The notes below the pieces were generated by a model. That model was not told the origin of the DNA and ran no database searches. It saw only the letters and a program-made list of their open reading frames with translations. Shown here one piece after another: positions 9,113 to 19,205 of a stretch of DNA of 64,000 nucleotides. Source of the DNA: Pedobacter sp. L105 (GTDB lineage: Bacteria > Bacteroidota > Bacteroidia > Sphingobacteriales > Sphingobacteriaceae); NCBI RefSeq assembly GCF_009765875.1, contig NZ_LMUP01000014.1, positions 620,001 to 684,000 of the forward strand, given 5' to 3'. Position 1 is the first letter of the stretch. Each line of letters opens with the position of its first letter. The position numbers and the translations under genes were made by a program.

Positions 9113-9409
9113 ATGAATATTAACGTAACTCATTACAGACGAATAAACGATTTGATACAATTGAGAGTAACTGGTTCGCCAGACGAATTAGCCAAACAGG
9201 TTGGTATTTCTAAGCGACAATTGCTCAAAATATTGAAAGATATGAAAGAGAGTTTTAATGCGCCTATTAAGTATAATAGCATGCGTAAAACCTATTATTA
9301 TTTTGAAGAAGGTTTTTTTTTCTTTGGCTTTCAAAGAAGTAAAAAAGCGGAAATAACTCAGGCTGTTGTAGATGCGCTTACAAAAGCGATGGCTGTTTCT
9401 CCAACTTAA
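9113..9409 (+). CDS. Small helix-turn-helix DNA-binding protein
   Basis: 98 residues. The N-terminal half (YRRINDLIQLRVTGSPDELAKQVGISKRQLLKILKDMK) has the spacing of a winged-helix/HTH_11-type domain, and KYNSMRKTYYYFEEG could be the wing. The C-terminal 35 residues carry no recognised ligand domain. It lies between the first fiber cluster and the first RHS locus, so it may control one of them, but this is inference from position. An unusual run of T residues encodes FFFFGF. Confidence 0.6.
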   Translation: MNINVTHYRRINDLIQLRVTGSPDELAKQVGISKRQLLKILKDMKESFNAPIKYNSMRKTYYYFEEGFFFFGFQRSKKAEITQAVVDALTKAMAVSPT

Positions 9410-9501
9410 GAATAGTCAGTGTTATGTAGCTGCACTTTAATTTGCTACAATTTGCAGCTTATAGAAATTTCTTGGTCCTTTATTTTTTTACGGGTATTCT
9501 A

Positions 9502-9595
9502 AATGCATTCCTGCATGCATTGTGCTGATGGTTTTCTTGTTTTTATCCCTAAATTTTTTTTTTAAAAGAAGTGAAGAGTGCATTCTCTATGCACT
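9502..9595. promoter_or_regulatory. Inverted repeats built on TGCATT upstream of an RHS locus
   Basis: The 287-bp gap before the RHS gene at 9697 contains no gene. It holds an imperfect palindrome at 9502-9521 (aatgca ... tgcatt) and a perfect 7-bp inverted repeat at 9577-9595 (agtgcat, 5-base loop, atgcact). Both contain the same tgcatt element, which occurs three times. These could be operator half-sites, for example for the neighbouring HTH protein, or RNA hairpins. No functional evidence is available. Confidence 0.3.
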
Positions 9596-9696
9596 ACTGT
9601 TTTCTATTTTTAAGAAGAAACTCCGGAACCCGCTGCTTAAGGCCCAGGGAGTAATGCTCTTATCCCGCTATAAATAGATTTATAATATCTGAAACA

Positions 9697-12600
9697 ATGA
9701 ACAAAAGAAGAAACGTCTTTGATTTTCACCTATATGTTATAAAGAACATATCCTTAATTATCTTTTTTTTAACTACTTGTTATTTGCGCGGTATGGCGCA
9801 GGTTCCCACTCCGGGTGCAGCTTTGCCATTTCCCAATTTGCCTTCGGCCAATGCTACAGCGCTGGGAACTTATGGCAATTATCCAATTTCTTATACGAAT
9901 GGAACCCCTAACATATCCATTCCGCTGTATGAGATAAAAACGTCCAGGATGTCACTGCCTCTCAGCCTTAGCTATCATGCAAATGGTATTAAGGTACATG
10001 AACAGGCTACGAGCGTAGGATTAGGGTGGACATTAAATGCCGGAGGCGCAATTACACGTCAGATCAATGATTTGCCCGATTTTGATTATAATGGCTATAA
10101 ACATAAAGTTGTTGTACAAGGAGCGCATGCAAGTCCGCCGATAGGCTCCAGTCCGGCTAACCTTGATCCGATGAATGATGAGCAGCGTTATTACTATGGC
10201 CGCCTTTCTATGGCACCTAGTCAGAGTGGTTTACAAAAATTTGATGGACAACCGGATGACTTCTTTTTTAATTTTGGAGGTAAAAGCGGTAAGTTCATCT
10301 TGAAAAACACGGTAGATTCTGCTATTGCCGCAAGTTTTAGTACAATCCCATATACCCCTATAAAAATTCAATACATGGAGAGCTTTTCAAATGGGGGAGA
10401 CAGTTTTACCATTCATGATTCCGATGGAACAGCCTATGTTTTTGGCAGATCAGTAAAAGATAACAGTACTGCAACGGAAACGTCCTATACACAAACTACC
10501 TCCTATAACAATTATATAGATCCGACAGGTCATCTGGTTACTTCTTCCTCGCCTAGTCAAACAGGTACTAATGTCACCGCCTGGTTTCTAACTGAAATGA
10601 TCTCTTCAGATCTCACTGATACAATTTCCTTTAAATACGCCAGTCAGTATAATGCTACCAACACGCTTGCTTATCAAGGGAAGATTACAAATATGTTTCA
10701 TCCTTTGAGTGTCGGTGGGGGAGTCTCTAATCAATCTACCAGTAGCAATTCGTTATCCAATGTGACCACCAATAACATTAACCTTTCTGAAATTGATTTT
10801 AAAAATGGCAAAGTGTTGTTTGAATATGCTAGTCGTATAGATCGTGGAACCTACAAGCTAAGCCGGATAAGGATTTATCAGGCAAAGGGGGGTGCTTTTA
10901 AAGAGATTAAGCGCTTAAATATGAACCAATCATATTTCACTTCGACTACCACGGCCTCTCAGATCGTAGTCAATAGTTCTGATAATACGATTAATAGCCG
11001 CCTCCGCCTGGATGGTATTTCCGAAGAAGGGATCAACGCGGATGGAAGCAGTCTAATCAACCCTCCTTATGTTATCAATTACAATACTTTAGGAAATACA
11101 GGGCAGATAGCCTATCTAGGTGAATATGGTCAGGACCTGTGGGGCTATTGGAATGGAAAGTCCAATACAGATTTAATTATTTCAAATCCCATTGGAACGG
11201 CTTCAAGCCGCGTACCAGATTCTACCTATATGATTGCAGGCAGTATTAAGTCTATAAAATATCCTACTGGGGGCATAACTGAGTTTCAGTTTGAACCTAA
11301 CCGGGCAACAAGAAATTATACCACGAGCGATAGTACATTCCAATCTTACCATTTGTCAACTATAGGTCTTTATAATTCTACTTCTACGGATCAGACGTTT
11401 ACAGCAAATCAGACTATTAAGGCAAGCCTACAGCTCTCTATTACCAGTGGTTGTACAAGCAACTGTTTGCAAAACATGGCGCAGGTTTATATTAATGACG
11501 TCACCAGTGGTGGAACAGGATCACAGGTAGCTTTTTTAGGCTTTGCAGGTACGCCTCCTATGCCATACTCTGGTACCCTTTCCGTTAACCTTGTTGCGGG
11601 TCATATTTATCGTTTCTATTTTCCCAGTCCGGGTAATGGTACGTCACAACCCAGGTATCATATGGAAGCGACTTTACTTCATGCAGGCCTGACAAGCGTA
11701 ACAAGTACCCCGCATGCTGATTTAGTCCTTACTGGCGGGCTCCGTATCAAGCAGGTGATTAATTATGGTTCTGATAATGGAGTACTGACAGCAAGAAGAT
11801 ACAACTATAAATTGCCATATTATATTTCAGATGTTTTTAATGGAGATTTTAGTGATGTTGGAAAAGGATATACTTTTTTGAAATACCAACGTTCGCCCGG
11901 GAGCTGGCAATCTGATTACTCGCCTTCCTTACTTCCTTATTTGCAAACTTACACTGAAAACTTTACTGTATCGATGGCGGGTGCCACTGATGGCTCAGTT
12001 GCTTATCAGGAAGTAGAAGAGTATCAGGTTGATCAAAGTGGTAATTTACTGGGCAAAACTGTTTATGATTTCAATAAATCCCAGGATGCTGCGGTAGATA
12101 ATTTCTCTTATGTTAGGATTAATAATTCATGGAGGCGGAATCAGCTGCTGGAACAGAAGACATATAAAAGCTCTGGCAGCGACTTTATTCTAATTAAGGA
12201 TGTTAAAAATACCTATGCCGACCTTTTTCCCACTCAACAAGATTCTACTGCCTGTTTTACCGTGCACCGGCTTTTTGATCAGGGTGATTTCAGACCGACT
12301 TCGGGAAACCAACCTATATATGACGACAATGGAGGACAATTCGATGGTACGATTAACGGACCTGAAGTTTGGAATTTTAATACCTATTATGTGTCTCTTA
12401 TTAGTCAGGTGAATTACAGGAATGCTTTATCCAGCACTCAGACAACAGATTATGACCTAAATGGAGCTAACCCGGTCAGTACGCAAACTGATTATGTGTA
12501 TGACAATCCAAATCATCTCATGGTTACTAGAAAAGAGTTGAGCAAAAGCAACCTTGACATAGCAATACAAAGAATTACCTATTCAACTGATTATTCACTG

Positions 12601-13857
12601 GATGGATGTAACCCTAATACGCCTTTAACCAACTTGAAAGCGACCTTGACAAGTTTAAAATCAACTTTTGATGCACAATCGCTACCTGTTTACAATCAAT
12701 GGATTACTTATGTATTTAGAAGGTGGAATATTAACGGGGGATGTTTGACGCCAAATCATTCCGGAAGTACCAGTTATAATCAATGTTTAATTGACAATAA
12801 CTACCATGGATATGATCAGAATATAATTGACTTATATAATCAGTACGGGGCAATAAAATCTTCTTACCGTACATCAGTGAGGCAAGCTGTAAGCGACTAT
12901 AATCAGGCACTATCTTCTTATGTATCCTGCTATAATTCTCAGTTATCTTCATCAGTAGATTCAGTAAAGGCACTGATGATGATGCAACAGAATAATCAGA
13001 TTCTGCCGATTGAGGTCGATGGGACGCTGAGAGACCATAACTCTGGAGTTGAGTACATGGCGTCTGTCAGTAAATCAGTTTATAAAACTTCTGGTAATAC
13101 TACTCAAATCGGAAAAACAATGTTAGGTATTTTCAATACTAATTTACCTTATACTACCTATGTTGGTGCGCCTAATTCATATTTACGAGGTGATATGAAT
13201 TACGATAGTTATAATTCTTCGGGAAATCTTCTATCATATCATCAAACTTCAGGCCCGCAAGGAGGATTTATATGGGGATATAATCAACAATATCCGATAG
13301 CGGAGGTGAAGAATGCTACGGCTGGTCAGGTTGCCTACACAGGATTTGAAGAAGGAAGTGCCAGTTCCGGTAATTGGAATTACACCAGTACGGGAGTAAA
13401 TACTACATCATTATCACCAGGCTTAGGTATACACGAAGGAATGGCGCTTTACGGCATTGGATCGGGAGCCGTTACGTGTAATGTCACTGCTGGGACTTAT
13501 GTCGTCTCTTACTGGGCGAGTGGCGCACTTACAGTTAACGGGGGTGCACCTGCCTTATTGGGAAATAGCGACAGCCATGGACTAAGGTATTTTGAGCATC
13601 AGGTAACCATGAGTAATCAGGGTACTATTTCTGTAAACGGTACCAGTGGTTTAGTACTGGATGAATTAAGGCTTTATCCGGCAGGTGCACAGATGACTTC
13701 ATATACCTACGACCCATTAATAGGTATTACGAGTTCTTCAGATCCTAAAAGCGAAATCTCTTATTTTGAATATGATGGACTGCAGCGGTTAATGAACGTC
13801 AGAAATAAAGATGGAAATATTATTAAACGTACAAATTATCACTTCCAGGGACAATAG
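9697..13857 (+). CDS. RHS locus 1 'A' protein: secreted N-terminal partner of a split RHS system
   Basis: 1386 residues with a long signal peptide (to about 34, GMA-Q). Residues 45-125 carry the signature ALGTYGNYPISYTNGTPNI, SIPLYEIK, LSLSYHANGIKV and TSVGLGWTLNAGGAITR. Later come GYWNGKSNTDLI, KYPTGGITEFQFEPN and IWGYNQQYPIAEVKNAT (about 1190). The protein ends with YD-repeat phrases and the terminal GNIIKRTNYHFQGQ. The A proteins at 45615 and 54111 share this plan. A helical insert near 970-1100 is unique. The partner B gene follows 30 bp downstream. By analogy with RHS/Tc shells it may help form or anchor the cocoon; this is inference. Confidence 0.75.
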   Translation: MNKRRNVFDFHLYVIKNISLIIFFLTTCYLRGMAQVPTPGAALPFPNLPSANATALGTYGNYPISYTNGTPNISIPLYEIKTSRMSLPLSLSYHANGIKVHEQATSVGLGWTLNAGGAITRQINDLPDFDYNGYKHKVVVQGAHASPPIGSSPANLDPMNDEQRYYYGRLSMAPSQSGLQKFDGQPDDFFFNFGGKSGKFILKNTVDSAIAASFSTIPYTPIKIQYMESFSNGGDSFTIHDSDGTAYVFGRSVKDNSTATETSYTQTTSYNNYIDPTGHLVTSSSPSQTGTNVTAWFLTEMISSDLTDTISFKYASQYNATNTLAYQGKITNMFHPLSVGGGVSNQSTSSNSLSNVTTNNINLSEIDFKNGKVLFEYASRIDRGTYKLSRIRIYQAKGGAFKEIKRLNMNQSYFTSTTTASQIVVNSSDNTINSRLRLDGISEEGINADGSSLINPPYVINYNTLGNTGQIAYLGEYGQDLWGYWNGKSNTDLIISNPIGTASSRVPDSTYMIAGSIKSIKYPTGGITEFQFEPNRATRNYTTSDSTFQSYHLSTIGLYNSTSTDQTFTANQTIKASLQLSITSGCTSNCLQNMAQVYINDVTSGGTGSQVAFLGFAGTPPMPYSGTLSVNLVAGHIYRFYFPSPGNGTSQPRYHMEATLLHAGLTSVTSTPHADLVLTGGLRIKQVINYGSDNGVLTARRYNYKLPYYISDVFNGDFSDVGKGYTFLKYQRSPGSWQSDYSPSLLPYLQTYTENFTVSMAGATDGSVAYQEVEEYQVDQSGNLLGKTVYDFNKSQDAAVDNFSYVRINNSWRRNQLLEQKTYKSSGSDFILIKDVKNTYADLFPTQQDSTACFTVHRLFDQGDFRPTSGNQPIYDDNGGQFDGTINGPEVWNFNTYYVSLISQVNYRNALSSTQTTDYDLNGANPVSTQTDYVYDNPNHLMVTRKELSKSNLDIAIQRITYSTDYSLDGCNPNTPLTNLKATLTSLKSTFDAQSLPVYNQWITYVFRRWNINGGCLTPNHSGSTSYNQCLIDNNYHGYDQNIIDLYNQYGAIKSSYRTSVRQAVSDYNQALSSYVSCYNSQLSSSVDSVKALMMMQQNNQILPIEVDGTLRDHNSGVEYMASVSKSVYKTSGNTTQIGKTMLGIFNTNLPYTTYVGAPNSYLRGDMNYDSYNSSGNLLSYHQTSGPQGGFIWGYNQQYPIAEVKNATAGQVAYTGFEEGSASSGNWNYTSTGVNTTSLSPGLGIHEGMALYGIGSGAVTCNVTAGTYVVSYWASGALTVNGGAPALLGNSDSHGLRYFEHQVTMSNQGTISVNGTSGLVLDELRLYPAGAQMTSYTYDPLIGITSSSDPKSEISYFEYDGLQRLMNVRNKDGNIIKRTNYHFQGQ

Positions 13858-13887
13858 GCAAGGAATTAACTTTCAAATCTTTTCAAC

Positions 13888-16800
13888 ATGCTTACTCAAC
13901 ATTCAGCTATAATAAATAGGTTAAGGTCTTTCTCTTCTATTCTAGCCCTCTTATTCTTAGGGCCGGGATTAGCTGCACAAACCCTGGTTACCCAACCTTT
14001 AACAACCACACCTGCTGCGGGAGAATACTACAGTTATGGTAGCATTGTATTGAGTCCGGGTTTTAGTTTCACTGCCAGTGCGGGACAATGTTTACATCTA
14101 TATATCGCTAGTATAGATTGTCAGCCACTCACAACCAATCCCAGTCAGGGGCAGAACTATATCATGACTTCTATTCCACGGAATGCCGGTTATAATCCTG
14201 CTACATCTGGCTATTCTAGTTGTGATCTGATGCAATCTATACAATATATGGATGGATTAGGGAGACCCTCACAAACAGTTCAGGTAAAAGGATCACCTAA
14301 TAATATGGATATTGTTCAACCCATATCCTACGATCAATATGGAAGGGTAACATCAAAATATTTGCCCTACGCAGCTACCAGCTCTGACGGGAGCTATAAG
14401 GCCGATGCACTGCAAAGTGGTGCCGGGTTATTGAATTTTTATAATCCTACAGGAACTAATGCCAGCGTAACCCAGCTGCCTGGTGGAATACCGCATATCA
14501 ATTCGCCCTTTGCCAATACCTCTTTTGAGCAGTCGCCATTGAATAGAGCTATCGAACAAGGCGCACCTGGTGATGCATGGCAGTTGAGTAACAGTGGTAT
14601 AACCGGAAGCGGACATACTGTAAAACTAAGTTATGGCACAAATAGTCAGAATGAAGTTATTTTATGGACTGCTAATGCAAGCGGTGCAGGTGCTACCGGC
14701 AATTCTTACTATGCGCCAGGTCAATTATATTCTATAATCACTACCGATGAAAATGGCAATAATAGTATTGAATATAAAGATAAAGAAGGCCAGGTGGTTT
14801 GTAAGAAATCGCAATCTGTAACTAATCCGGTAACCTATATCGCAACTTACTATATTTATGATAACCTGAATAATCTCATATATGTAGTACCGCCTATACC
14901 ATCAAACATATATCCGAGTAGTTTTGTAGAAACAGATGCTGTTTTTCTAAATTACATCTATGGCTACCATTACGATCAGAGGAAACGTTTGGTAGAAAAG
15001 CAGGTGCCAGGAAAGAAATGGGAATATTTGGTGTACAACACATTGGATAAAGTGGTTGCTTCTCAAGATGGTAATCAAAGGGCAGCCCAGCAATGGACTT
15101 TTATAAAATACGATGCATTATCCAGAGTTGTGTGGACCGGGACATGGAACAATGGCGGGACAGCCATAGGTCGTGTGGGCCTACAAACAATTATTAGTGG
15201 ACTCACCGGACCTCTATGGGTAACCAGACCAGTGGGCGGAGTTCCTACAAACGAAGCCTGGCCAAAAAGCGGTTTTTCAGGAGGGCTAACGATTAATTAC
15301 TATGATGATTACTCTTTCCCGGATAGCCAATATGCAACCCCGGCATCTGCAAGTACCCACACTACAGGATTGCTTACCTGCACTAAAACATATGTATTAG
15401 GAAGTTCGGCGGTATTGTATACCCAGTATTATTACGATGATTTGGGAAGGAACATTACTACCTTAAAAGGGCATTATCTTGGTGGTACAACAGGTGTATC
15501 AAATGCAGGTAACTATGATGAAATTACTAATTCTTACAATTTTAACAATGATGTAACTAGTACTGTAATGCACCATTATACTATTGCCAGTACTTCTATG
15601 GCGGCTGTCACGGTAACTACGTCCTATACATATGATCATATGGGACGTAAGAAGCAAACCTTTCATTCTATTACAGCGGGTAACAATACTTCAACTAATC
15701 CAATTCTTCTTAGTCAAATGGATTATAATGAAGTAGGACAGCTAACTACCAAACACTTGCATAGTGAAACTGGCGCTGCACCATTTTTGCAGGACGTAAA
15801 TTATACCTATAATGAGCGTGGTTGGTTAAGTGGTGCCGGTAATAGTAGTAATTTGTTCAGTTTCAACTTACAGTACAATAATCCCGGGACAGGTGTAAGC
15901 CCAATGTTTAACGGCAATATTAGCAGTATGCAGTATACAGGTTCAACAAGCGGGGCTAAAACTTTTAATTATTCTTATGACCCTCTTAATCGCTTAACTG
16001 CCGCGGTTTCTACCGGCAATTTACTGAACGAACAGATTGGCTATGATGGTTTAGGTAATATTACGTCTTTAGTAAGAAGTGGAGGAAGTGCATCAGCATT
16101 GAGCTATACTAATGCTGATGCCAGCGGTAACCCAGCCAATCAGTTACGTACGGTAACAAATAATGGAAATCCTTTTAGGAGCTATGATTATGATGATAAT
16201 GGCAATGCGAAAAGTGACGGAGGAATTAAAAGTATCACCTATAATATGCTTAATTTGCCTCAGACAGTCACTCAGAATAATACTACTTTGGCAAGTTATA
16301 TTTACGACGGTACAGGAAATAAGCTCAGAAATATTGGCAGTGACGGGAATTGGGATTATATAGATGGTATTGTATATAATAATAATGCAATACAGTTTAT
16401 ACAGACTGAGGAAGGGAGAGCAATACCTAATGGTAGCAGCTATCATTATGAATATAATTTACAGGATCACCTTGGAAATGTAAGGGTAAGTTTTGATAAA
16501 AACCCATCTAGTGGTGTAGCCAGGGAAATACAGGAAGATGAGTATTATTCATTTGGTTTAAAAAATCCCGGAGGTTATAATTTATCTAATAACAACCGCT
16601 ATCTTTATAACGGCAAGGAGTTGCAAACAGACTTAAGTAATCAATACGATTACGGGGCAAGGTTCTATGATCCGGTGATTGGGAGGTGGAATGTGGTAGA
16701 TCCACTGGCGGAGAAGAGTAGAAGGTTCAGTCCTTACGTATATGGAAACAATAATCCTATCAGATTTATTGATCCAGATGGGATGGAGGGTAAAGATTGG

Positions 16801-17451
16801 TATAAGCCTACCTCTGGTGCAAATTATGTACAATGGTTTGCAGGTAATAGTACGCATGAAGGATTTGATGATATAGGAGAAAAAGCCAAAATAGAAACAA
16901 AAGGTGTAGAAAATAGCAGTGTCAGTTTAAATTCAGATGGCACTGCTACAAATGATCAAACTGGAAACTCGGTAACAAGTTCTATTAGTGGTCAAACGTC
17001 CATTATAACGAAAGATCCTGACGCCTCTAGCATTGATCCATCTACTATAGGTCAGAATCTTGGTGGAGGTACATTTGCAGGCGGTGATAATCCACGTACA
17101 TTTGGAGGGAAAGAGACATTTAATTATAGTCCCGATAAACCATTCGATCCTCCTGCAATTGGCCATGATAGAAGGTTTGACAACCTTAATGCCTCTGGAC
17201 TTTTTGGCTTATTGACTGATACTAGAACAATTGGTGCTGATTGGTTATTTGTTAAACAGGAAATTGATGTGTCTACGAGATATGACATAAGTGGAATCGA
17301 CAAAGCCAAAGCATATTTTATTGGAACAGGATTAGGTGGACTATCATTGTCAAAAACTATGTATAAATTAAATACACCCTTAGGATTATCAACAATATTG
17401 ATGTGGTTTGATATTAGTAATAAAGGAGTAACAAATATTCCATCAAAATAA
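13888..17451 (+). CDS. RHS locus 1 'B' protein: DUF6443, YD repeats, RHS core and variable C-terminal tip
   Basis: 1187 residues: signal peptide (about 1-30, LAA-Q), DUF6443-type segment near 88-200 (YMDGLGRPSQTVQVKGSP, QYGRVTSKYLPYA), YD repeats to about 860, then HLGNVRVSFDK, the RHS core YDYGARFYDPVIGRWNVVDP (about 919) and FIDPDGM (about 965). The last 222 residues are a variable tip. It contains PPAIGHDRRFDNL, TRTIGADWLFV and IGTGLGGL; the H-D-x-x-[FY] pattern weakly resembles a phospholipase A2-like active site. A small membrane protein follows 6 bp later as probable immunity. Predicted polymorphic toxin; the tip activity is uncertain. Confidence 0.8.
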   Translation: MLTQHSAIINRLRSFSSILALLFLGPGLAAQTLVTQPLTTTPAAGEYYSYGSIVLSPGFSFTASAGQCLHLYIASIDCQPLTTNPSQGQNYIMTSIPRNAGYNPATSGYSSCDLMQSIQYMDGLGRPSQTVQVKGSPNNMDIVQPISYDQYGRVTSKYLPYAATSSDGSYKADALQSGAGLLNFYNPTGTNASVTQLPGGIPHINSPFANTSFEQSPLNRAIEQGAPGDAWQLSNSGITGSGHTVKLSYGTNSQNEVILWTANASGAGATGNSYYAPGQLYSIITTDENGNNSIEYKDKEGQVVCKKSQSVTNPVTYIATYYIYDNLNNLIYVVPPIPSNIYPSSFVETDAVFLNYIYGYHYDQRKRLVEKQVPGKKWEYLVYNTLDKVVASQDGNQRAAQQWTFIKYDALSRVVWTGTWNNGGTAIGRVGLQTIISGLTGPLWVTRPVGGVPTNEAWPKSGFSGGLTINYYDDYSFPDSQYATPASASTHTTGLLTCTKTYVLGSSAVLYTQYYYDDLGRNITTLKGHYLGGTTGVSNAGNYDEITNSYNFNNDVTSTVMHHYTIASTSMAAVTVTTSYTYDHMGRKKQTFHSITAGNNTSTNPILLSQMDYNEVGQLTTKHLHSETGAAPFLQDVNYTYNERGWLSGAGNSSNLFSFNLQYNNPGTGVSPMFNGNISSMQYTGSTSGAKTFNYSYDPLNRLTAAVSTGNLLNEQIGYDGLGNITSLVRSGGSASALSYTNADASGNPANQLRTVTNNGNPFRSYDYDDNGNAKSDGGIKSITYNMLNLPQTVTQNNTTLASYIYDGTGNKLRNIGSDGNWDYIDGIVYNNNAIQFIQTEEGRAIPNGSSYHYEYNLQDHLGNVRVSFDKNPSSGVAREIQEDEYYSFGLKNPGGYNLSNNNRYLYNGKELQTDLSNQYDYGARFYDPVIGRWNVVDPLAEKSRRFSPYVYGNNNPIRFIDPDGMEGKDWYKPTSGANYVQWFAGNSTHEGFDDIGEKAKIETKGVENSSVSLNSDGTATNDQTGNSVTSSISGQTSIITKDPDASSIDPSTIGQNLGGGTFAGGDNPRTFGGKETFNYSPDKPFDPPAIGHDRRFDNLNASGLFGLLTDTRTIGADWLFVKQEIDVSTRYDISGIDKAKAYFIGTGLGGLSLSKTMYKLNTPLGLSTILMWFDISNKGVTNIPSK

Positions 17452-17457
17452 TTTATT

Positions 17458-17925
17458 ATGAGTGCTTTAAAAAGAATACTAGTTGGAATTTTTATTGTGA
17501 TTTTAGGAATAGGTTTTTATAACTTAGCTAAGCTTTATTCACCTGGAAGTTACCCATATGCTGAAGAATATAATGTTAATGTAAATGAGGCTAAATTGAT
17601 AAATTCGATTAATAAATTTAAGAAAACTAATCCAAAATATATAGTTCCTGGACGGCTTAACTTAAAAGAAGGACGAAACCAAGTTAATGAACATTGGTAT
17701 AGTGTATATTTTTATTATCCAGAAAGTGATGAGATTATTTATGCTTGGACAAGACCAAATGGTCCAGAATCTACTACACTTGGCTTTGTAAGTATAAATC
17801 ACGGTAATCATTTAGGGAATTGGAAAGATATTAATAAGGACTTCAAGTCTTCACAAAACTTAATGCAAAAGGAAAAATTTGTTAATCTCATTTTAAACCC
17901 CATAAAAGAAATGTCTACAAAATGA
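17458..17925 (+). CDS. Putative immunity protein for RHS locus 1 (membrane-anchored)
   Basis: 155 residues with one N-terminal membrane segment (residues 7-25, ILVGIFIVILGIGFYNLA) and a soluble domain, probably on the periplasmic side (HWYSVYFYYPESDEIIYAW, LGFVSINHGNHLGNWKDIN). No family recognised. It starts 6 bp after the toxin-tip stop of the RHS B gene, the usual place for an immunity gene. A periplasmic-facing immunity protein would fit a toxin acting on membrane lipids or in the periplasm. Assignment is by position only. Confidence 0.5.
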   Translation: MSALKRILVGIFIVILGIGFYNLAKLYSPGSYPYAEEYNVNVNEAKLINSINKFKKTNPKYIVPGRLNLKEGRNQVNEHWYSVYFYYPESDEIIYAWTRPNGPESTTLGFVSINHGNHLGNWKDINKDFKSSQNLMQKEKFVNLILNPIKEMSTK

Positions 17926-17956
17926 AGTAGTTAGGCATTGAAACTCGCATCAATAG

Positions 17957-18676
17957 GATTACGGGGCAAAGTTCTATGATCCGGTGATTGGAAGGTGGAA
18001 TGTAGTTGATCCGATGGCTGAGGATTATGAACACATGTCACCTTATATTTATGCCTTAAATAATCCTGTTAACAATACCGATCCGGATTGGATGTCAGTA
18101 GATGATCGACCTGTTAGGGTTGAAAATGATTATCACTTTGATCCAAATGGTCAACTTAATGAGGTTATTTTTAAACCGGGACCTGATAGGTTTTATCAGA
18201 CCGATGGAAATGGGCAAACTAGTGAATTAAGCAGTAGTCAACTTACTCCTGGGATGTCGGCTCAATATCTTCGATTTAGTGCTTTATTGCCTCCATCAGA
18301 AGATGGCATTCAGCTACAAGAAGTTGGTGTTGTAGGTCAGAAGCCGACTTATAAAATACAGCCTATAGTAATGGAGTTTCCTCTATACGCAGAAGGTTCA
18401 GGGTTGCTTTCTCGTATTCCTCGCTTGTTTGAACTAGGAATAGATATTATGCGGGGTCAAGAGAATTTGTCTCAATTAATTGTGTATATGAAGGGTGAAC
18501 GTAATCAAGCTGGAAGTGCTGGTGGGACAAATAATCCGTTTAAAAAATTGAAGCCTGATCCAAATAAGCCTGGTAATGTTATAGAAAACCGACCCGATGG
18601 AAAGACTGTAAGTAAAAGGGCACCAGAAGGATTCAAAGAATATTGGAACGATAAACATCCAGACAAACCGATATGA
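17957..18676 (+). CDS. Orphan RHS C-terminal tip 2 (core fragment plus toxin region)
   Basis: From 17957 the frame reads DYGAKFYDPVIGRWNVVDPM, the RHS core, but there is no upstream RHS gene. The codon before is TAG, where the complete gene at 13888 has TAC, so homology starts right at this point. The first in-frame ATG is 17984. Core residue DPDG is changed to DPDW. After the core come about 200 residues with ELSSSQLTPGMS, then a basic end (NNPFKKLKPDPNKP ... RPDGKTVSKRAPEGF ... KHPDK) typical of RHS tips. Probably a displaced tip cassette that needs recombination with the main RHS gene to be expressed as a fusion. Its partner overlaps by 4 bp. Confidence 0.65.
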   Translation, partial: DYGAKFYDPVIGRWNVVDPMAEDYEHMSPYIYALNNPVNNTDPDWMSVDDRPVRVENDYHFDPNGQLNEVIFKPGPDRFYQTDGNGQTSELSSSQLTPGMSAQYLRFSALLPPSEDGIQLQEVGVVGQKPTYKIQPIVMEFPLYAEGSGLLSRIPRLFELGIDIMRGQENLSQLIVYMKGERNQAGSAGGTNNPFKKLKPDPNKPGNVIENRPDGKTVSKRAPEGFKEYWNDKHPDKPI

Positions 18677-19125
18677 AAGGAGATAAAATATATTCAAAAG
18701 CAATGTTAATAGATTCTAAACTATACGGAGATTCAAGTTTAACAACGCAAGATAAAAGTGGTTTATATGAACAGTTTTTTAAACTTATTAAAAAAGCTGC
18801 GTACTTAAGGCATATAGATGCCATGTATGAATATGCGCAGCAATTTGAGAATATAAGTTTTTTGGGCGTAGAAAATCCTTTATTTAGCCCAAAAAGACGG
18901 AATTTTTGGTATCATAAAGCTATTGAAAGTGGGCATTCAGAAGCTTATAATAATCTTGCCAGCATTTATGAAATGGGAGAAGGTGTAGAAAGGGACTATA
19001 ACAAGGCTCTGGAGCTTTATAAAAAATCCGCAGAATTAGGATCGAATCTTGGAAAGAAAAATTATAAGACTATGCTTAAAGATATGGCTAAAGGTGGAAA
19101 GTATAATAATGATTACACTACCTAA
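18673..19125 (+). CDS. Sel1-repeat protein, putative immunity for orphan tip 2
   Basis: 150 residues, no signal peptide. Residues about 70-135 hold Sel1-like alpha-alpha repeats (AIESGHSEAYNNLASIYEMG and DYNKALELYKKSAELGS). Such repeats bind protein partners, which fits an immunity protein. The ATG overlaps the stop of the orphan RHS tip (ATGA, 18673-18676), a tight toxin-immunity arrangement. It ends before a strong bidirectional hairpin. Confidence 0.6.
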   Translation: MKGDKIYSKAMLIDSKLYGDSSLTTQDKSGLYEQFFKLIKKAAYLRHIDAMYEYAQQFENISFLGVENPLFSPKRRNFWYHKAIESGHSEAYNNLASIYEMGEGVERDYNKALELYKKSAELGSNLGKKNYKTMLKDMAKGGKYNNDYTT

Positions 19126-19161
19126 GTGTAATTAATATCTTTAGTGACTAAAATTTCTGAC

Positions 19162-19205
19162 ATTAAACAGGAAAGAGAGCCGTTTGGCTTTCTTTCCTGT
19201 TTAAT
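19162..19205. terminator. Bidirectional hairpin terminator
   Basis: A perfect 15-bp stem (19162-19176 with 19191-19205) continues through a G-U pair and four more pairs to a 4-base loop, giving about 20 paired positions. It separates the convergent Sel1-repeat gene (+) and the XRE gene (-). The XRE stop codon lies inside the right arm. Confidence 0.8.

Noticed and set aside
12731..12973. Short minus-strand ORF within the RHS A gene
   Set aside because: An antisense shadow with no recognisable content.
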